From: Istiophorus platypterus
Taxonomy: Eukaryota > Chordata > Actinopteri > Istiophoriformes > Istiophoridae
Direction: 5' to 3'
DNA length: 64,000 bases
Assembly: GCA_016859345.1 (NCBI GenBank)
Contig: CM029119.1
Coordinates: 1,504,109 to 1,568,108 of the forward strand
This document shows, piece after piece, positions 61,059-63,580 of this stretch (position 1 is its first letter; each line of letters begins with the position of its first letter). A program made the position numbers and the translations under genes. The notes under the pieces are model-generated. The model did not search any database, was not told the DNA's origin, and saw only the letters and a list, made by a program, of their open reading frames with translations.

Positions 61059-61881
61059 TTGTGTACTTCTTATTCCCATGGATAACTCGAGGATGTATGT
61101 GGTTAAATGTCAGGTTTTAATGTTGTTATACAGTTGTATAGTGAGAAAATAAAATTTATATATTCTGCCATATAACAAGGTATCTGCCTTTATACCTGCA
61201 TGCAGTGTTAAAGTTACAAAATAATGACTTATAAATAGGAAACTTAACGAGCGTTTTACACATAAAATGATTTTTACGTGCACAATGATTTTGATGATGA
61301 TCATACAATCCAGATGACATTAAATCACTGAAACAGTTTTTGTTTTTTTTGTAGGAAATACCCTCTTTTTGTTACAGTCCCTCCACTGCAGCTCACAAGG
61401 AAACCTAGACAGAGTTTTCTATTAAAAGTCTTGTCACTTTTGGGAGGAACCTAGTTGATTTTTCTCACTGTAGCTGCTGGAGGCTAATATTTGCTTAAAA
61501 TAAACACAGTTTTACACAGGTGGAGGACTGTGGATTTTGTCCCATAACTTAGACTGAAAATGCATTATGACTGGATCTGTTTATAGACAGTATGAACAGC
61601 AAGAAAATCCTATATCACTGCTCACATGAGCGACTCATTATTCTTTTAAGTCATACTTGAAACACTTTGGATTAAGTACATAGTTTGGGGTTTACAATTG
61701 TAATAACAGCCTGTTCCAGAGGAAGCGAAATTAGTAATGTAACTGTTGTGAGATCAGTGCAGCTTATGAAACTCTCCCTCCTCCTCAGGTGAAGAACATC
61801 CTGTACCACTGTGTGAAGGAGGCGGTGAGCTCCTTGAAGAGGAGCAGCTCTGAGGAAGACGATGAGGAAGAGAACTCATGA
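4898..61881 (+). CDS. jmjd1c: jmjd1c (KDM3C) JmjC-domain chromatin protein, 5'-partial, 28 coding exons
   Basis: The spliced reading frame is 2,811 codons plus TGA; every exon junction keeps phase and uses GT-AG except one GC-AG intron. The family acts in the nucleus on chromatin: KDM3A and KDM3B remove H3K9 mono- and dimethyl marks using Fe(II) and 2-oxoglutarate, while H3K9 activity of JMJD1C is disputed and other substrates have been proposed. Order in the fragment: conserved N-terminal region (residues 1-163), low-complexity Ser/Gln/His/Pro-rich middle (about 164-1900), basic stretch KRQPKPTYKKKQ, CRECR cysteine region (exon 13), zinc finger (exons 15-17), LRDLL coactivator-type motif (exon 19), JmjC fold (exons 22-28). 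The predicted metal ligands are His2606, Glu2608 (HVE in place of HxD) and His2736. Human JMJD1C is about 2,540 residues, so this copy is longer, mostly in the disordered middle. The initiator exons are outside the window. Teleost a/b paralogue not resolved. Confidence 0.95.
6965..7180 (+). repeat. teleost MITE-like interspersed repeat
   Basis: Starts CCAGTGGCAGAAAAGTATTCAG and continues with TACTAGTTAAAGTC, GCATTCAAAA and GAGTAAAAGTATT, the wording of a very common fish repeat built around AAGTA/TACTT phrases. A related copy in the other orientation appears at 37255-37432. Confidence 0.5.
8949..9602 (-). pseudogene. Tc1-like transposase fossil, internally deleted
   Basis: Read on the minus strand, the 9602-9353 part matches the DNA-binding region of fish Tc1 transposases (WKTFGTTRTLPKVGRPAKL, then EVTKNLMVTLAELQRS), and 9176-8949 matches the catalytic end with WLSQSPDLNPIEHLWKNLK. 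The middle is frameshifted, and roughly 200 bases are missing around 9345-9352, where the DNA-binding part abuts sequence from much later in the gene. Inactive; a decayed DNA-transposon copy lying antisense to jmjd1c. Confidence 0.85.
10136..10325 (+). mobile_element. tRNA-derived SINE copy
   Basis: The tRNA-like head has an A-box-like AGGTAGAGCAGGTCGTCC and a B-box-like GGTTCAATCC. It is followed by CTCCAGTCCACATGTTACAG...GGCAAGATACTGAACCCCAA and ends GTGCAGTCCATTTACCATTTG, the standard layout of a common percomorph SINE. Confidence 0.75.
15209..15256 (+). repeat. (AC)n microsatellite
   Basis: About 24 pure AC units, with further interrupted AC upstream to about 15190. Confidence 0.95.
15300..15530 (+). 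promoter_or_regulatory. possible internal promoter and first exon
   Basis: A dense CT/CCTCC pyrimidine block (15310-15362) is followed by a GC-box/KLF-type GGGGCGTGGC (15381-15390), then AAGGTCACC and an ATG at 15476 in good context (A at -3, G at +4). It lies inside the large intron, where mammalian JMJD1C is known to make a shorter isoform from an internal start. I see no convincing splice donor in the right phase, so this is a weak proposal. Confidence 0.2.
15541..15580 (+). repeat. interrupted (TG)n microsatellite
   Basis: Runs of TG broken by GC and TT; a matching CACACA stretch at 15650-15667 gives a loose inverted pair. Confidence 0.8.
16235..16585 (+). repeat. teleost MITE-like repeat with ATTAAT-rich ends
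   Basis: Opens with GATTAGTCAATTAATTGAAT, has AAATGCCAAATATCTGTTGGTT and TGTTCTATAGACCAAAAGATT inside, and ends CAGATTAATTAATGATGAAAATAATG with TGCAGCC. This is the wording of a widespread fish non-autonomous DNA transposon with complementary ends. Confidence 0.65.
17341..17370 (+). repeat. (AC)n microsatellite
   Basis: Fifteen AC units flanked on both sides by the short direct repeat AGCAGCTGCTACA. The minus-strand open frame here is a translation of the repeat. Confidence 0.95.
17990..18760 (+). pseudogene. Tc1-like DNA transposon fossil (family C/D)
   Basis: The left end carries CTGTTACTGTGAATAGTTAAG, whose complement recurs at the right end of a related copy (about 56130). The body contains GTTGAAGCCTGGAAGACCAGG (GRPGKLSERIAHRIVKK when read with a frameshift) and later a decayed CTTGTTGTAGACAAGTCCTGATGAAGATAAAATAGAAC catalytic-start region, with several stops. 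No intact transposase. Confidence 0.65.
20020..20284 (+). mobile_element. tRNA-derived SINE copy
   Basis: Same family as at 10136 but more diverged: GAGTAGAGTTGGTCATCCACTAACC head, GGCTCCTGCAGTCCGCATGTC, GGGCAACATACTGAACTCC, GTATGAATGTGTATGGATG, and a TACATTCCATAAATTTTG end. Confidence 0.7.
20340..20815 (+). repeat. duplicated block, copy 1
   Basis: Close to 21595-22230 (roughly 85-90 per cent by eye): shared phrases include GATGATGTAAATCATGAGAT, ACCTTGGTATCCATACCTTG, GTATTGGCCTATTTTGGGCA and CCCACTTCAAAGGCTCCTTC in the same order and orientation. Copy 1 lacks about 190 bases present in copy 2. Confidence 0.8.
21595..22230 (+). repeat. duplicated block, copy 2 with about 190-base indel
   Basis: Second copy of the block at 20340-20815. 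Extra sequence at about 21830-22020 is bounded by TATATGC on the left and TATATTGC on the right, where copy 1 has a single TATATGC. This fits either an insertion in copy 2 or a deletion by short homology in copy 1. Confidence 0.8.
22885..23265 (+). repeat. decayed MITE-like repeat
   Basis: Contains GCTGGATCAGGTATCAGTG and ends with GGTATCGGGACTGAAAAAGTTGGATTGATACATCCCTA, the typical wording of a fish non-autonomous repeat built on GGTATCGG phrases. Borders uncertain. Confidence 0.4.
24073..24125 (+). repeat. A run plus (TA)n microsatellite
   Basis: Twelve A followed by about 13 TA units and interrupted TA/TAT. Possibly the tail of an old retroposon. Confidence 0.85.
24419..25192 (-). pseudogene. 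Tc1-like transposase fossil, copy A (antisense)
   Basis: Read on the minus strand it encodes LVFIDGVTADRSSRMNPEVN, SFTVQMDNDQKDTA (second catalytic Asp region) and WLSQSPDLNSKEHVF (third acidic position), ending in a stop. The N-terminal DNA-binding part is missing. It is highly similar, in opposite orientation, to copy B at 37695-38458. No complete DDE transposase can be made from it. Confidence 0.88.
25471..25576 (+). CDS. jmjd1c: jmjd1c exon 2
   Basis: 106 bases, phase 0 in and phase 1 out; acceptor tgtctcag, donor CAAG|gtaagc. Encodes DEVDSQNPVLRDNPQLYEEV then KVQEIFMQ, almost the same as human JMJD1C. It lies only 278 bases downstream of a Tc1 fossil (24419-25192). Confidence 0.95.
25846..25970 (+). 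CDS. jmjd1c: jmjd1c exon 3
   Basis: 125 bases; completes the Gly codon split from exon 2 and ends in phase 0 at CAG|gtacac. Encodes GPYSLNGYRVRVYRQDSATQ and WFTGIITHHDLFSR...MNDQ, one of the best conserved parts of the N-terminal region of JMJD1C. Confidence 0.96.
25971..27080 (+). other. intron between exons 3 and 4
   Basis: 1.1 kb, AT-rich, with no feature recognised apart from a short CA run just after the donor. Confidence 0.7.
27081..27224 (+). CDS. jmjd1c: jmjd1c exon 4
   Basis: 144 bases, 48 codons, phase 0; acceptor gtgttcag, donor CAT|gtgagt. Encodes VLEPQNVDPSMVQMTFLDDV and the basic end ITSRRRSRSSQNNNTAH. The human protein continues directly with SHYTRA, which is in exon 5 here; a candidate cassette exon lies between (28006-28047). 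Confidence 0.95.
27225..31758 (+). other. 4.5 kb intron between exons 4 and 5
   Basis: Contains the candidate cassette exon (28006-28047). The rest shows no gene or repeat that I can name; short open frames carry no recognisable family. A T-rich stretch (31731-31744) leads into the exon 5 acceptor. Confidence 0.65.
28006..28047 (+). CDS. candidate in-frame cassette microexon of jmjd1c
   Basis: 42 bases, exactly 14 codons, open in the phase of exon 4 to exon 5, encoding MAGGRPGGTTGNTQ. It has a pyrimidine-rich tract upstream (27955-27990), acceptor ttaaag and donor CAG|gtacac, the same donor as exons 3 and 19. The human protein as I recall it has no counterpart, so it would be alternative or lineage-specific. 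It is not counted in the 2,811 codons. It could be chance; transcript data are needed to settle it. Confidence 0.45.
31759..32029 (+). CDS. jmjd1c: jmjd1c exon 5
   Basis: 271 bases, phase 0 in, phase 1 out; acceptor after a T-rich tract (ttatag), donor GAGAG|gtgagg. Starts SHYTRAQANSPRPIMNS as in human, then a Gln/Ser-rich stretch (QQHSQSQQSQQPVSQSQ), then SRRKGSDSSVPEEDKD matching the human KRKGSDSSIPDEEK block. Confidence 0.94.
32030..33606 (+). other. 1.6 kb intron between exons 5 and 6
   Basis: Mostly AT-rich unique-looking sequence with one short repeat tail (32461-32533). Confidence 0.7.
32461..32533 (+). repeat. short tail of a common teleost repeat
   Basis: GTTGGGGTAGGCTTCAGTG, CCCGCGACCCTGAAGGATA and ATGGATGGA in order match the widespread fish repeat end (GGATAGGCTCCAG...CGCGACCCTG...GGATAAGCGG...ATGGATGG). 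Confidence 0.65.
33607..34155 (+). CDS. jmjd1c: jmjd1c exon 6 (poly-Ser)
   Basis: 549 bases, phase 1 in and out; acceptor gtgtag, donor AAAG|gtacag. Contains NKRRKGEEDEKKAGLKRLRT and SDLSESSDSEN, matching human NKRRKPEEDEKK and SDFSESSDSEN. A (TCC)n-like tract at about 33765-33826 encodes a serine run of about 20 residues that differs from the human length. The rest is charged, low complexity and poorly conserved. The minus-strand open frames over this exon are mirrors of the serine repeat. Confidence 0.92.
34240..34618 (+). CDS. jmjd1c: jmjd1c exon 7 (poly-Gln)
   Basis: 379 bases, phase 1 in, phase 2 out; acceptor follows a ten-T tract, donor CAG|gtgagt read as AG|gtgagt. Contains GGVIDITDDAQAT, aligning with human CVIDITNDTN. 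Near the end, 34494-34541 holds fifteen CAG plus one CAA, giving 16 glutamines. The preceding intron is only 84 bases. Confidence 0.92.
34494..34541 (+). repeat. jmjd1c: coding (CAG)15 CAA tract
   Basis: Fifteen uninterrupted CAG codons and one CAA, giving 16 Gln in exon 7. Pure CAG runs are prone to length change. Confidence 0.95.
34931..35010 (+). repeat. (TC)n-rich microsatellite
   Basis: CT/TTTCTC run about 80 bases long, starting 310 bases after the exon 7 donor, on the transcribed strand. Such pyrimidine tracts can bind PTB-type splicing repressors; no direct evidence here. Confidence 0.9.
35305..35330. repeat. perfect 10-bp inverted repeat (hairpin)
   Basis: TAAGTCCTCC and GGAGGACTTA separated by six bases (TCTTAA). 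Possibly the end of a palindromic MITE or chance. Confidence 0.8.
37255..37432 (-). repeat. teleost MITE-like interspersed repeat
   Basis: Reads on the minus strand as the common CAGTGGTGGAAAG...TACTCAAATTCTG...GAGTAAAAT repeat; ends at TCCACCACTGA on the plus strand. Related to the copy at 6965. Confidence 0.6.
37480..38458 (+). pseudogene. Tc1-like transposase fossil, copy B (sense)
   Basis: From 37793 a 155-residue frame encodes FIDDVTADRSSRMNPEVNRA, CFTVQMDNDQNDTAIA and WLSQSPDLNPTEHVFHF, then the C-terminal region KAAEVKAWQSITREETEHFV. Upstream, 37550-37680 keeps decayed earlier codons (EEQRGQIRLYQKTSKK, then stops around the first catalytic Asp). The 3' non-coding end (38230-38458) is almost the same as copy A. 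Broken by stops, so not functional. Confidence 0.88.
38871..39885 (+). CDS. jmjd1c: jmjd1c exon 8 (His/Gln-rich)
   Basis: 1,015 bases, phase 2 in, phase 0 out; acceptor cttttttcag, donor CAG|gtctga. After PVTSMADNVVPMEKEK comes a His/Gln tract (38934-39050), then Pro/Ser/Lys-rich sequence. The anchors are KSPLIIDKNETFTVYRDPAL, matching human KSPLIIDKNEHFTVYRDPAL, and TASLLGGHPRLDSP. The donor gtctga is weaker than most in the gene, but the next exon joins in frame. Confidence 0.94.
40087..40284 (+). CDS. jmjd1c: jmjd1c exon 9
   Basis: 198 bases, 66 codons, phase 0; acceptor tcttttcag, donor AGG|gtagga. Encodes a Pro-rich start, then GLGLYPILWQYPNGT and KWVHPENPVTVNSEASLRR, matching human QLGLYPIIWQYPNGT and KWVHPENAVNAEASLRR. 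Confidence 0.95.
41150..41386 (+). mobile_element. tRNA-derived SINE copy
   Basis: GGCAGTAGAGCGGTTGACCACC head, AGAAGGTTGGTGGTTCAATC B-box region, CTGGCTCCTCCAGTCCATATGTC, AGCACTTTGAGTGGTTGG, and end TGTAGCCATTTACCATTTT. Same family as at 10136 and 20020, all in the sense direction. Confidence 0.78.
41621..41671 (+). repeat. (GT)n microsatellite
   Basis: About 25 GT units, roughly 270 bases upstream of the exon 10 acceptor. Confidence 0.95.
41945..42117 (+). CDS. jmjd1c: jmjd1c exon 10
   Basis: 173 bases, phase 0 in, phase 2 out; acceptor tgtgtgcag, donor GA|gtgagt. Encodes NTASPWLHQ, GLLSHVPVRPASADAHRPPV and SPPLSKASVDVHK, matching human SPSPWLHQ, GLLSHIPVRPSSAEPHRP and SSPPLTKTLVDHHK. A long GT microsatellite lies about 270 bases upstream. 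Confidence 0.95.
42118..43163 (+). other. intron between exons 10 and 11
   Basis: About 1 kb; no gene, RNA or named repeat seen. Confidence 0.7.
43164..43326 (+). CDS. jmjd1c: jmjd1c exon 11
   Basis: 163 bases, phase 2 in, phase 0 out; acceptor gtatgcag, donor CAG|gtacgc. Encodes DDVDKKGFVDPIRTL and PTGKDVHLHRLYLDPLSKAR, aligning with human ERKAFMEPLRS and QTGKDCHLHRHFVDP. Confidence 0.92.
43327..43866 (+). other. intron between exons 11 and 12
   Basis: 540 bases, AT-rich, nothing recognised. Confidence 0.75.
43867..46417 (+). CDS. jmjd1c: jmjd1c exon 12 (large central exon)
   Basis: 2,551 bases, phase 0 in, phase 1 out; acceptor ctttcctag, donor A|gtaagt. It is the largest exon, as in mammals. 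Anchors in order: YKEENRQILKESIEVAPFT, SNYFTTLSNSVVNEPPR, LSKPPPLIKHQPEGGEGL, APVFHPP...HALERKE, AAMASVIVRPSASIKYES, FIHLKKHKAALAAAQSKS, KLKKAWLTRHSEED, YESGSESGGDDSDTSES and the basic KRQPKPTYKKKQND, a likely nuclear localisation signal. Between them lie Ser, Thr, His and Gln-rich stretches and an RE/KE-rich segment (about 44620-44670). The frame runs on to a TAA at 46462, but the conserved protein leaves at 46417. Overlapping frames in this exon are shadows. Confidence 0.96.
46418..47545 (+). other. intron between exons 12 and 13
   Basis: 1.1 kb. The part at about 47290-47515 (GGGCAATATGACCAGAATCTCATATCTC, later GCGACGCAATGG and ATCCGAGCCCTAGC) resembles a decayed fish repeat. The rest is unremarkable. 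Confidence 0.6.
47546..47747 (+). CDS. jmjd1c: jmjd1c exon 13 (CRECR cysteine region)
   Basis: 202 bases, phase 1 in, phase 2 out; acceptor cttctcag, donor CG|gtaaag. Encodes GIPRSVLKDWRKVKKLKQTG and SFLQDDSCSEIGPNLQKCRE with CRFYYFRR at the end, nearly identical to human. The cysteines (CSE, CREC, CRF) are conserved in the KDM3 family upstream of the zinc finger. Strong conservation starts here and runs to the C terminus. Confidence 0.97.
47748..49094 (+). other. intron between exons 13 and 14
   Basis: 1.35 kb; T/C-rich first half, with a short (CAT)n-like run near 49036. No gene seen. Confidence 0.7.
49095..49309 (+). CDS. jmjd1c: jmjd1c exon 14 (GC donor)
   Basis: 215 bases, phase 2 in, phase 1 out; acceptor ccatccag. 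Encodes LSYSKNGVIRMDGFSTPDQF and YILSFIGDKFCQMVVTEN then WVKKD. The donor is non-canonical: G|gcaagt at 49310. Using the nearby GT at 49314 instead would shift the frame into a stop in the next exon, so the GC donor is the one supported by the protein. Confidence 0.94.
49310..49406 (+). other. 97-base GC-AG intron
   Basis: Starts GCAAGT after an exon-final G and ends TTTTTCAG. The exon-side G and the +3 to +6 AAGT match the strong consensus typical of GC donors. Reading frame and conserved residues (WVKKD, then AKLAWKRAV) require this boundary. Confidence 0.9.
49407..49559 (+). CDS. jmjd1c: jmjd1c exon 15 (C2HC4-type zinc finger)
   Basis: 153 bases, phase 1 in and out; acceptor gtttttcag, donor AAAG|gtcagt. 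Encodes AKLAWKRAVRGVREMCDACE and the spaced pairs CDAC, CQKC and CLDC with HW between, the zinc-finger core needed in KDM3 proteins for full activity and substrate engagement. Almost identical to human. Confidence 0.97.
49560..49977 (+). other. intron between exons 15 and 16
   Basis: 418 bases; nothing recognised. Confidence 0.8.
49978..50067 (+). CDS. jmjd1c: jmjd1c exon 16
   Basis: 90 bases, phase 1 in and out; acceptor tgattag, donor ACAG|gtatac. Encodes DKELYGWLKCVKGQPHDHKH and LMPTQIIPGT, continuing the zinc-binding region (HDHKH). Human has ELYAWMKCVKGQPHDHKH. Confidence 0.96.
50351..50475 (+). CDS. jmjd1c: jmjd1c exon 17
   Basis: 125 bases, phase 1 in, phase 0 out; acceptor tgtttcag, donor CAG|gtacta. 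Encodes VLTELVTSMHSLRDKHNIKS with RCPCSNKQ and NGVSQ. Matches human VLTDLLDAMHTLREKYGIKS and CHCTNKQ. Confidence 0.95.
50476..51325 (+). other. intron between exons 17 and 18
   Basis: 850 bases, AT-rich; nothing recognised. Confidence 0.8.
51326..51560 (+). CDS. jmjd1c: jmjd1c exon 18
   Basis: 235 bases, phase 0 in, phase 1 out; acceptor ctgccag, donor AAAG|gtgagg. Encodes VLQNVLNHSNKLSL, a variable Gly/Ser stretch, then TPPESQSPLHFLADLAEQKS, matching human TPPESQSPLHWLADLAEQKA. Confidence 0.95.
51745..51965 (+). CDS. jmjd1c: jmjd1c exon 19 (LRDLL motif)
   Basis: 221 bases, phase 1 in, phase 0 out; acceptor ctaacag after a CT-rich tract, donor CAG|gtacac. Encodes EQGSTLRDLLTTTAGKLKLG and STDAGIAFAPVYS. 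LRDLL is an LXXLL-type motif associated in this family with nuclear-receptor coactivation. Confidence 0.95.
52202..52552 (+). CDS. jmjd1c: jmjd1c exon 20
   Basis: 351 bases, 117 codons, phase 0; acceptor atcctaaag, donor CAG|gtagtc. Encodes GRTMPNILDDIIASVVENKI, a variable middle, then YPDIPHCWLNNRRLLWLKDH and WKLFRACWRQGQ. The following intron is 93 bases, in frame and stop-free, so the frame stays open into exon 21 if it is retained. Confidence 0.94.
52553..52645 (+). other. jmjd1c: 93-base in-frame, stop-free intron (exitron-like)
   Basis: GT-AG boundaries (CAG|gtagtc, gtgcag|CCT) fit the conserved protein, which skips it (GQ joined to P-V). Yet it is 31 codons with no stop in the gene's frame, so retention would insert a Ser/Thr/Asn-rich segment just before the SGIHKR block. 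Confidence 0.75.
52646..52814 (+). CDS. jmjd1c: jmjd1c exon 21
   Basis: 169 bases, phase 0 in, phase 1 out; acceptor tttgtgcag with a weak pyrimidine tract, donor ACCA|gtgagt. Encodes PVLVSGIHKRLNASLWKAD and LLNCKDQVVTNSGIKEFWDG, matching human PAVVSGVHKKMNISLWKAE. Confidence 0.94.
52815..53926 (+). other. intron between exons 21 and 22
   Basis: 1.1 kb, very AT-rich from 53040. A run of 19 T ending in CAG (53709-53730) is a strong-looking decoy acceptor. No gene seen. Confidence 0.7.
53927..54017 (+). CDS. jmjd1c: jmjd1c exon 22
   Basis: 91 bases, phase 1 in, phase 2 out; acceptor cctgttcag, donor AG|gtaaac. Encodes KRPKSKNGEPMVYRLKDWPS and GEEFMALMPS. Matches human LKLKDWPSGEDFKTMMPARY and leads into the JmjC domain. 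Confidence 0.95.
54215..54345 (+). CDS. jmjd1c: jmjd1c exon 23 (JmjC)
   Basis: 131 bases, phase 2 in, phase 1 out; acceptor ttttttgcag, donor ATG|gtaaga read as TATG|gtaaga. Encodes RYDDLMKNLPLPEYSDPEGN and LNLASHLPSFFVRPDLGPRL, near-identical to human. Confidence 0.96.
54535..54657 (+). CDS. jmjd1c: jmjd1c exon 24 (JmjC metal site)
   Basis: 123 bases, phase 1 in and out; acceptor ctcctctag, donor ACTG|gtaaga. Encodes GTANLHVEVSDVVSVLVYVG. The His codon at 54579 and the Glu codon at 54585 sit where KDM3A has the HxD iron ligands; human JMJD1C, as I recall, also has Glu (HIE). Confidence 0.96.
54658..56959 (+). other. 2.3 kb intron between exons 24 and 25
   Basis: Largely occupied by a DNA-transposon fossil (about 55030-56152). 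A pure C run is at 55184-55194. The remaining 800 bases are AT-rich with nothing recognised. Confidence 0.7.
55030..56152 (+). pseudogene. Tc1-like DNA transposon fossil (family C/D)
   Basis: Starts near GTGGCATGCCAAAGTGTGG and ends ACTTTGACCAGGGGACCTAACC...TCATGCCATTGTA; the ends are complementary, as in the fish elements with CAGTGGCATGCAAAAG termini. Inside are GGTCAAGTTGAGGTCTGG, GTCCCTGAGGAAGATCTAGC and TTTCTGTGGACTGATGAAGTTAAAATAAAG (a decayed first-Asp region), shared in order with the copy at 17990-18760. Frames are broken throughout. Confidence 0.7.
56960..57099 (+). CDS. jmjd1c: jmjd1c exon 25 (JmjC)
   Basis: 140 bases, phase 1 in, phase 0 out; acceptor gtatgaag, donor AAG|gtcagt. 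Encodes VLKRLEEEDLDEGVRRRLKD and SSETPGALWHIYFNRDMDKV, matching human ILKKFEEEDLDDILRKRLKD. The intron before it (2.3 kb) holds a transposon fossil. Confidence 0.95.
57250..57426 (+). CDS. jmjd1c: jmjd1c exon 26 (JmjC, last metal His)
   Basis: 177 bases, 59 codons, phase 0; acceptor ccacttcag, donor CAG|gtaagg. Encodes CKEQGLEVAQDQDPIREQAW, QRLLDEHGVEGWTVVQFLGD and IPAGAMHQ. The His codon at 57421 is the expected third iron ligand (KDM3A GAPHQV position). Confidence 0.96.
57427..58074 (+). other. intron between exons 26 and 27
   Basis: 648 bases, AT-rich; nothing recognised. Confidence 0.8.
58075..58206 (+). CDS. jmjd1c: jmjd1c exon 27
   Basis: 132 bases, 44 codons, phase 0; acceptor tatgtcag, donor CAG|gtgata. 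Encodes VQNLHSCVQVINDFVSPEHI and FHLTQELRPSKEEVNYEDKL, matching human VQNFHSCIQVTEDFVSPEHL and FHLTQELRLLKEEINYDDKL. Confidence 0.96.
58325..59490 (-). pseudogene. Tc1-like transposon fossil, antisense, near full length
   Basis: The right end (GGATAATTGCATGAATAAAC, then GGTCCTAATAAAGTG) and left end (GGAACACCATACTAATACTGGG) match the termini of a fish/frog Tc1 family. On the minus strand, 59320-59190 resembles the DNA-binding region (GATCTACTGGGATTTTCATA after CAGAAACTGCT), and 58560-58500 corresponds to the SPDLNP-type catalytic end (CACCAGATCTGAATCCAAT). Frameshifts and small deletions break the frame. About 1.17 kb, slightly shorter than an intact element. Confidence 0.8.
59595..59661 (+). 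repeat. interrupted (GT)n microsatellite
   Basis: GTGTGTGTGAATGTGTGTTT pattern repeated about twice, then GT runs. Confidence 0.85.
60990..61058 (+). repeat. (GT)n microsatellite
   Basis: About 34 GT units with one GC interruption, in the last intron. Confidence 0.95.
61789..61881 (+). CDS. jmjd1c: jmjd1c terminal coding exon 28
   Basis: 93 bases, 30 codons plus TGA at 61879; acceptor ctcctcag. Encodes VKNILYHCVKEAVSSLKRSS followed by an acidic end EEDDEEENS. Human ends VKNILYHAVKEMVRAL and an acidic tail, so the length and character agree. Confidence 0.96.
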   Translation: MKNILYHCVKEAVSSLKRSSSEEDDEEENS

Positions 61882-62956
61882 CAACCCCCTTGGCCTCGTC
61901 CACACCTTCCAAAGAGGGACACAGCTCCCACAAGTCCCTTCCCCTCACCAGACCCTTCACTTCACATGGAGGAATACATCACATGACTACAGGAGGTACT
62001 TATTCAGAGCTGGTCATGTGACCCTGGAGTGAGCTCCACCTGCATCACACAACCAGATGGCCAGTGAGAGGCAGGCCCACCTCCATCATCACCCCAAACC
62101 TTCAGTGCCAAGAGGAGACAAACACAAGACTAGAGGGCAGCTGGACTGACAGGGATAACCTCAACTACAACTTCTCAGTGTTTTATAGACTCAGAACACA
62201 GGGAGGACGGAGGATATGTGGGAAAGAGGAGGAGCCTTATTGAAGCCACTATGCTGGAGTGAAACCGCATCACAAACCTCACTGAAACAGAACACAACTT
62301 TCTTTAGTGTGACTGATGGTGTAACCTGCCTAAAATCCAGTCTCCATGGAGATTCATACTGTCCTATAGGCAGCAGTGCGCAGGTCTGATGGCTGCAGCA
62401 GTGATGATGGAGACTGAGAGACACACTGCATCCCATGCTGCTCTCTCTCTCTCACTTTAATCTGCTGTGGATTATAAAAGCCAGGAGGTTTAATCCCTGT
62501 CTGTAGCAGCAGCCCATTTAACGTCTTGGACAGAAGACTGTGCTGATTACGACAGCATCACCAGCAGCAACCAGCATCAGGATCAAAACTTTCATCTGAT
62601 GCTTTTTTTAAAAATCAAGAAAAAAGGATTTGAGGGGGAAAAATGCAAAACGGAAATCTCAGATGTTTTAGTCGGCAGTCTCTGCTGCGCCCTCATTTGT
62701 CGTTCCCTCTGTACCTTGACTGTTCTCGTCCTTTTTCTAGTTCAGTCTGTCTGTTTCTGTCTTGTTCTTATTTTCTTTTTCATGCAAACATTGTTTTATT
62801 TCCTCTGTGAAGATGTATTTATTTTATACCTATGTGATAATGTGGTGTTATTGACACAAAAAAAGCATTCATGTAAATGTGATTTGTATAGTTTCTTTTT
62901 TTTCTTTTGCTACATGGTTTTCAGTTGTAATACGGCTCTACTGTGATGGAGGACAT

Positions 62957-63003
62957 GCACACGCACACCCACACGCACATCCATGTACACCTATGCACGC
63001 GCA

Positions 63004-63033
<30 letters not shown>
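62957..63033 (+). repeat. (CA)n-rich microsatellite in the 3' UTR
   Basis: Imperfect CACGCACACCCACACGCAC followed by a pure CA run of about 12 units. It would be transcribed as part of the jmjd1c 3' UTR; CA-rich RNA can bind hnRNP L. Confidence 0.92.
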
Positions 63034-63034
<1 letters not shown>

Positions 63035-63459
63035 CAGCTAATGCCTGTAACTTTGGGAAATGTTGAAGCTCTACAGTCCTCATGCCATAAATACATTTTT
63101 TTGAAAATGACTGCCAAACCATTGTAAAGACTGTGTAAAGTTGTATTATGTAAAAAAAACAAACAAAATGGCTCATAAACACAGCATTTTATGAAAAAGT
63201 ATTCTCTGTAAAATGGAGACATTTACAAAAAAGATGTAATTTATTTAAGAAAATAATTGTCTTGTTTTTGTTTTGTTAAGATTTATTATGGTGAACCTTT
63301 GAAGTTAAATGATAAAATAATGAAAAACTTTACTGTAATGTGTAAATATATACTTTCACTGAGGTATTTTTTTAAAACATGGCTTGCTTCAATTTCAAAT
63401 TTTAAAGTGCAAGTGTTACATGCTTTGTACATTGAAGTTCAGAATGGTTTTACATTTCC

Positions 63460-63465
63460 ATTAAA
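63460..63465 (+). terminator. candidate poly(A) signal ATTAAA
   Basis: ATTAAA variant signal in an AT-rich stretch, followed by a TG/T-rich stretch (63485-63500) that could act as the downstream element. Confidence 0.45.
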
Positions 63466-63556
63466 ATGGATTTATCAAAAGTTCAGTGTTGTGTTTTTGA
63501 TGCTAAAGCTCAGATAGCGTTCCCACTCTCTTGTGTGGGGAGGTAATTGATGAGTT

Positions 63557-63562
63557 AATAAA
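63557..63562 (+). terminator. candidate poly(A) signal AATAAA
   Basis: Canonical AATAAA about 1.68 kb after the stop codon, followed by TTGGTGTT and a T-rich stretch. Likely the main or distal end of the jmjd1c transcript. Confidence 0.5.
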
Positions 63563-63580
63563 TTGGTGTTACCATTAGTT

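Larger units (their letters stand above)
58207..61788 (+). other. 3.6 kb last intron
   Basis: Holds a near full-length but decayed Tc1-like element (58325-59490), GT-rich repeats (59595-59661, 60990-61058) and a TTTTG run (60427-60447). No exon or RNA gene seen. Confidence 0.75.
61882..63580 (+). other. jmjd1c: jmjd1c 3' UTR
   Basis: About 1.7 kb after the stop with no credible open frame. It becomes very AT-rich past 62600 and carries a CA-rich microsatellite (62957-63033) and one TGTAAATA, a Pumilio-type motif, at 63341. The 3' end is inferred from poly(A) signals, not observed. Confidence 0.7.
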
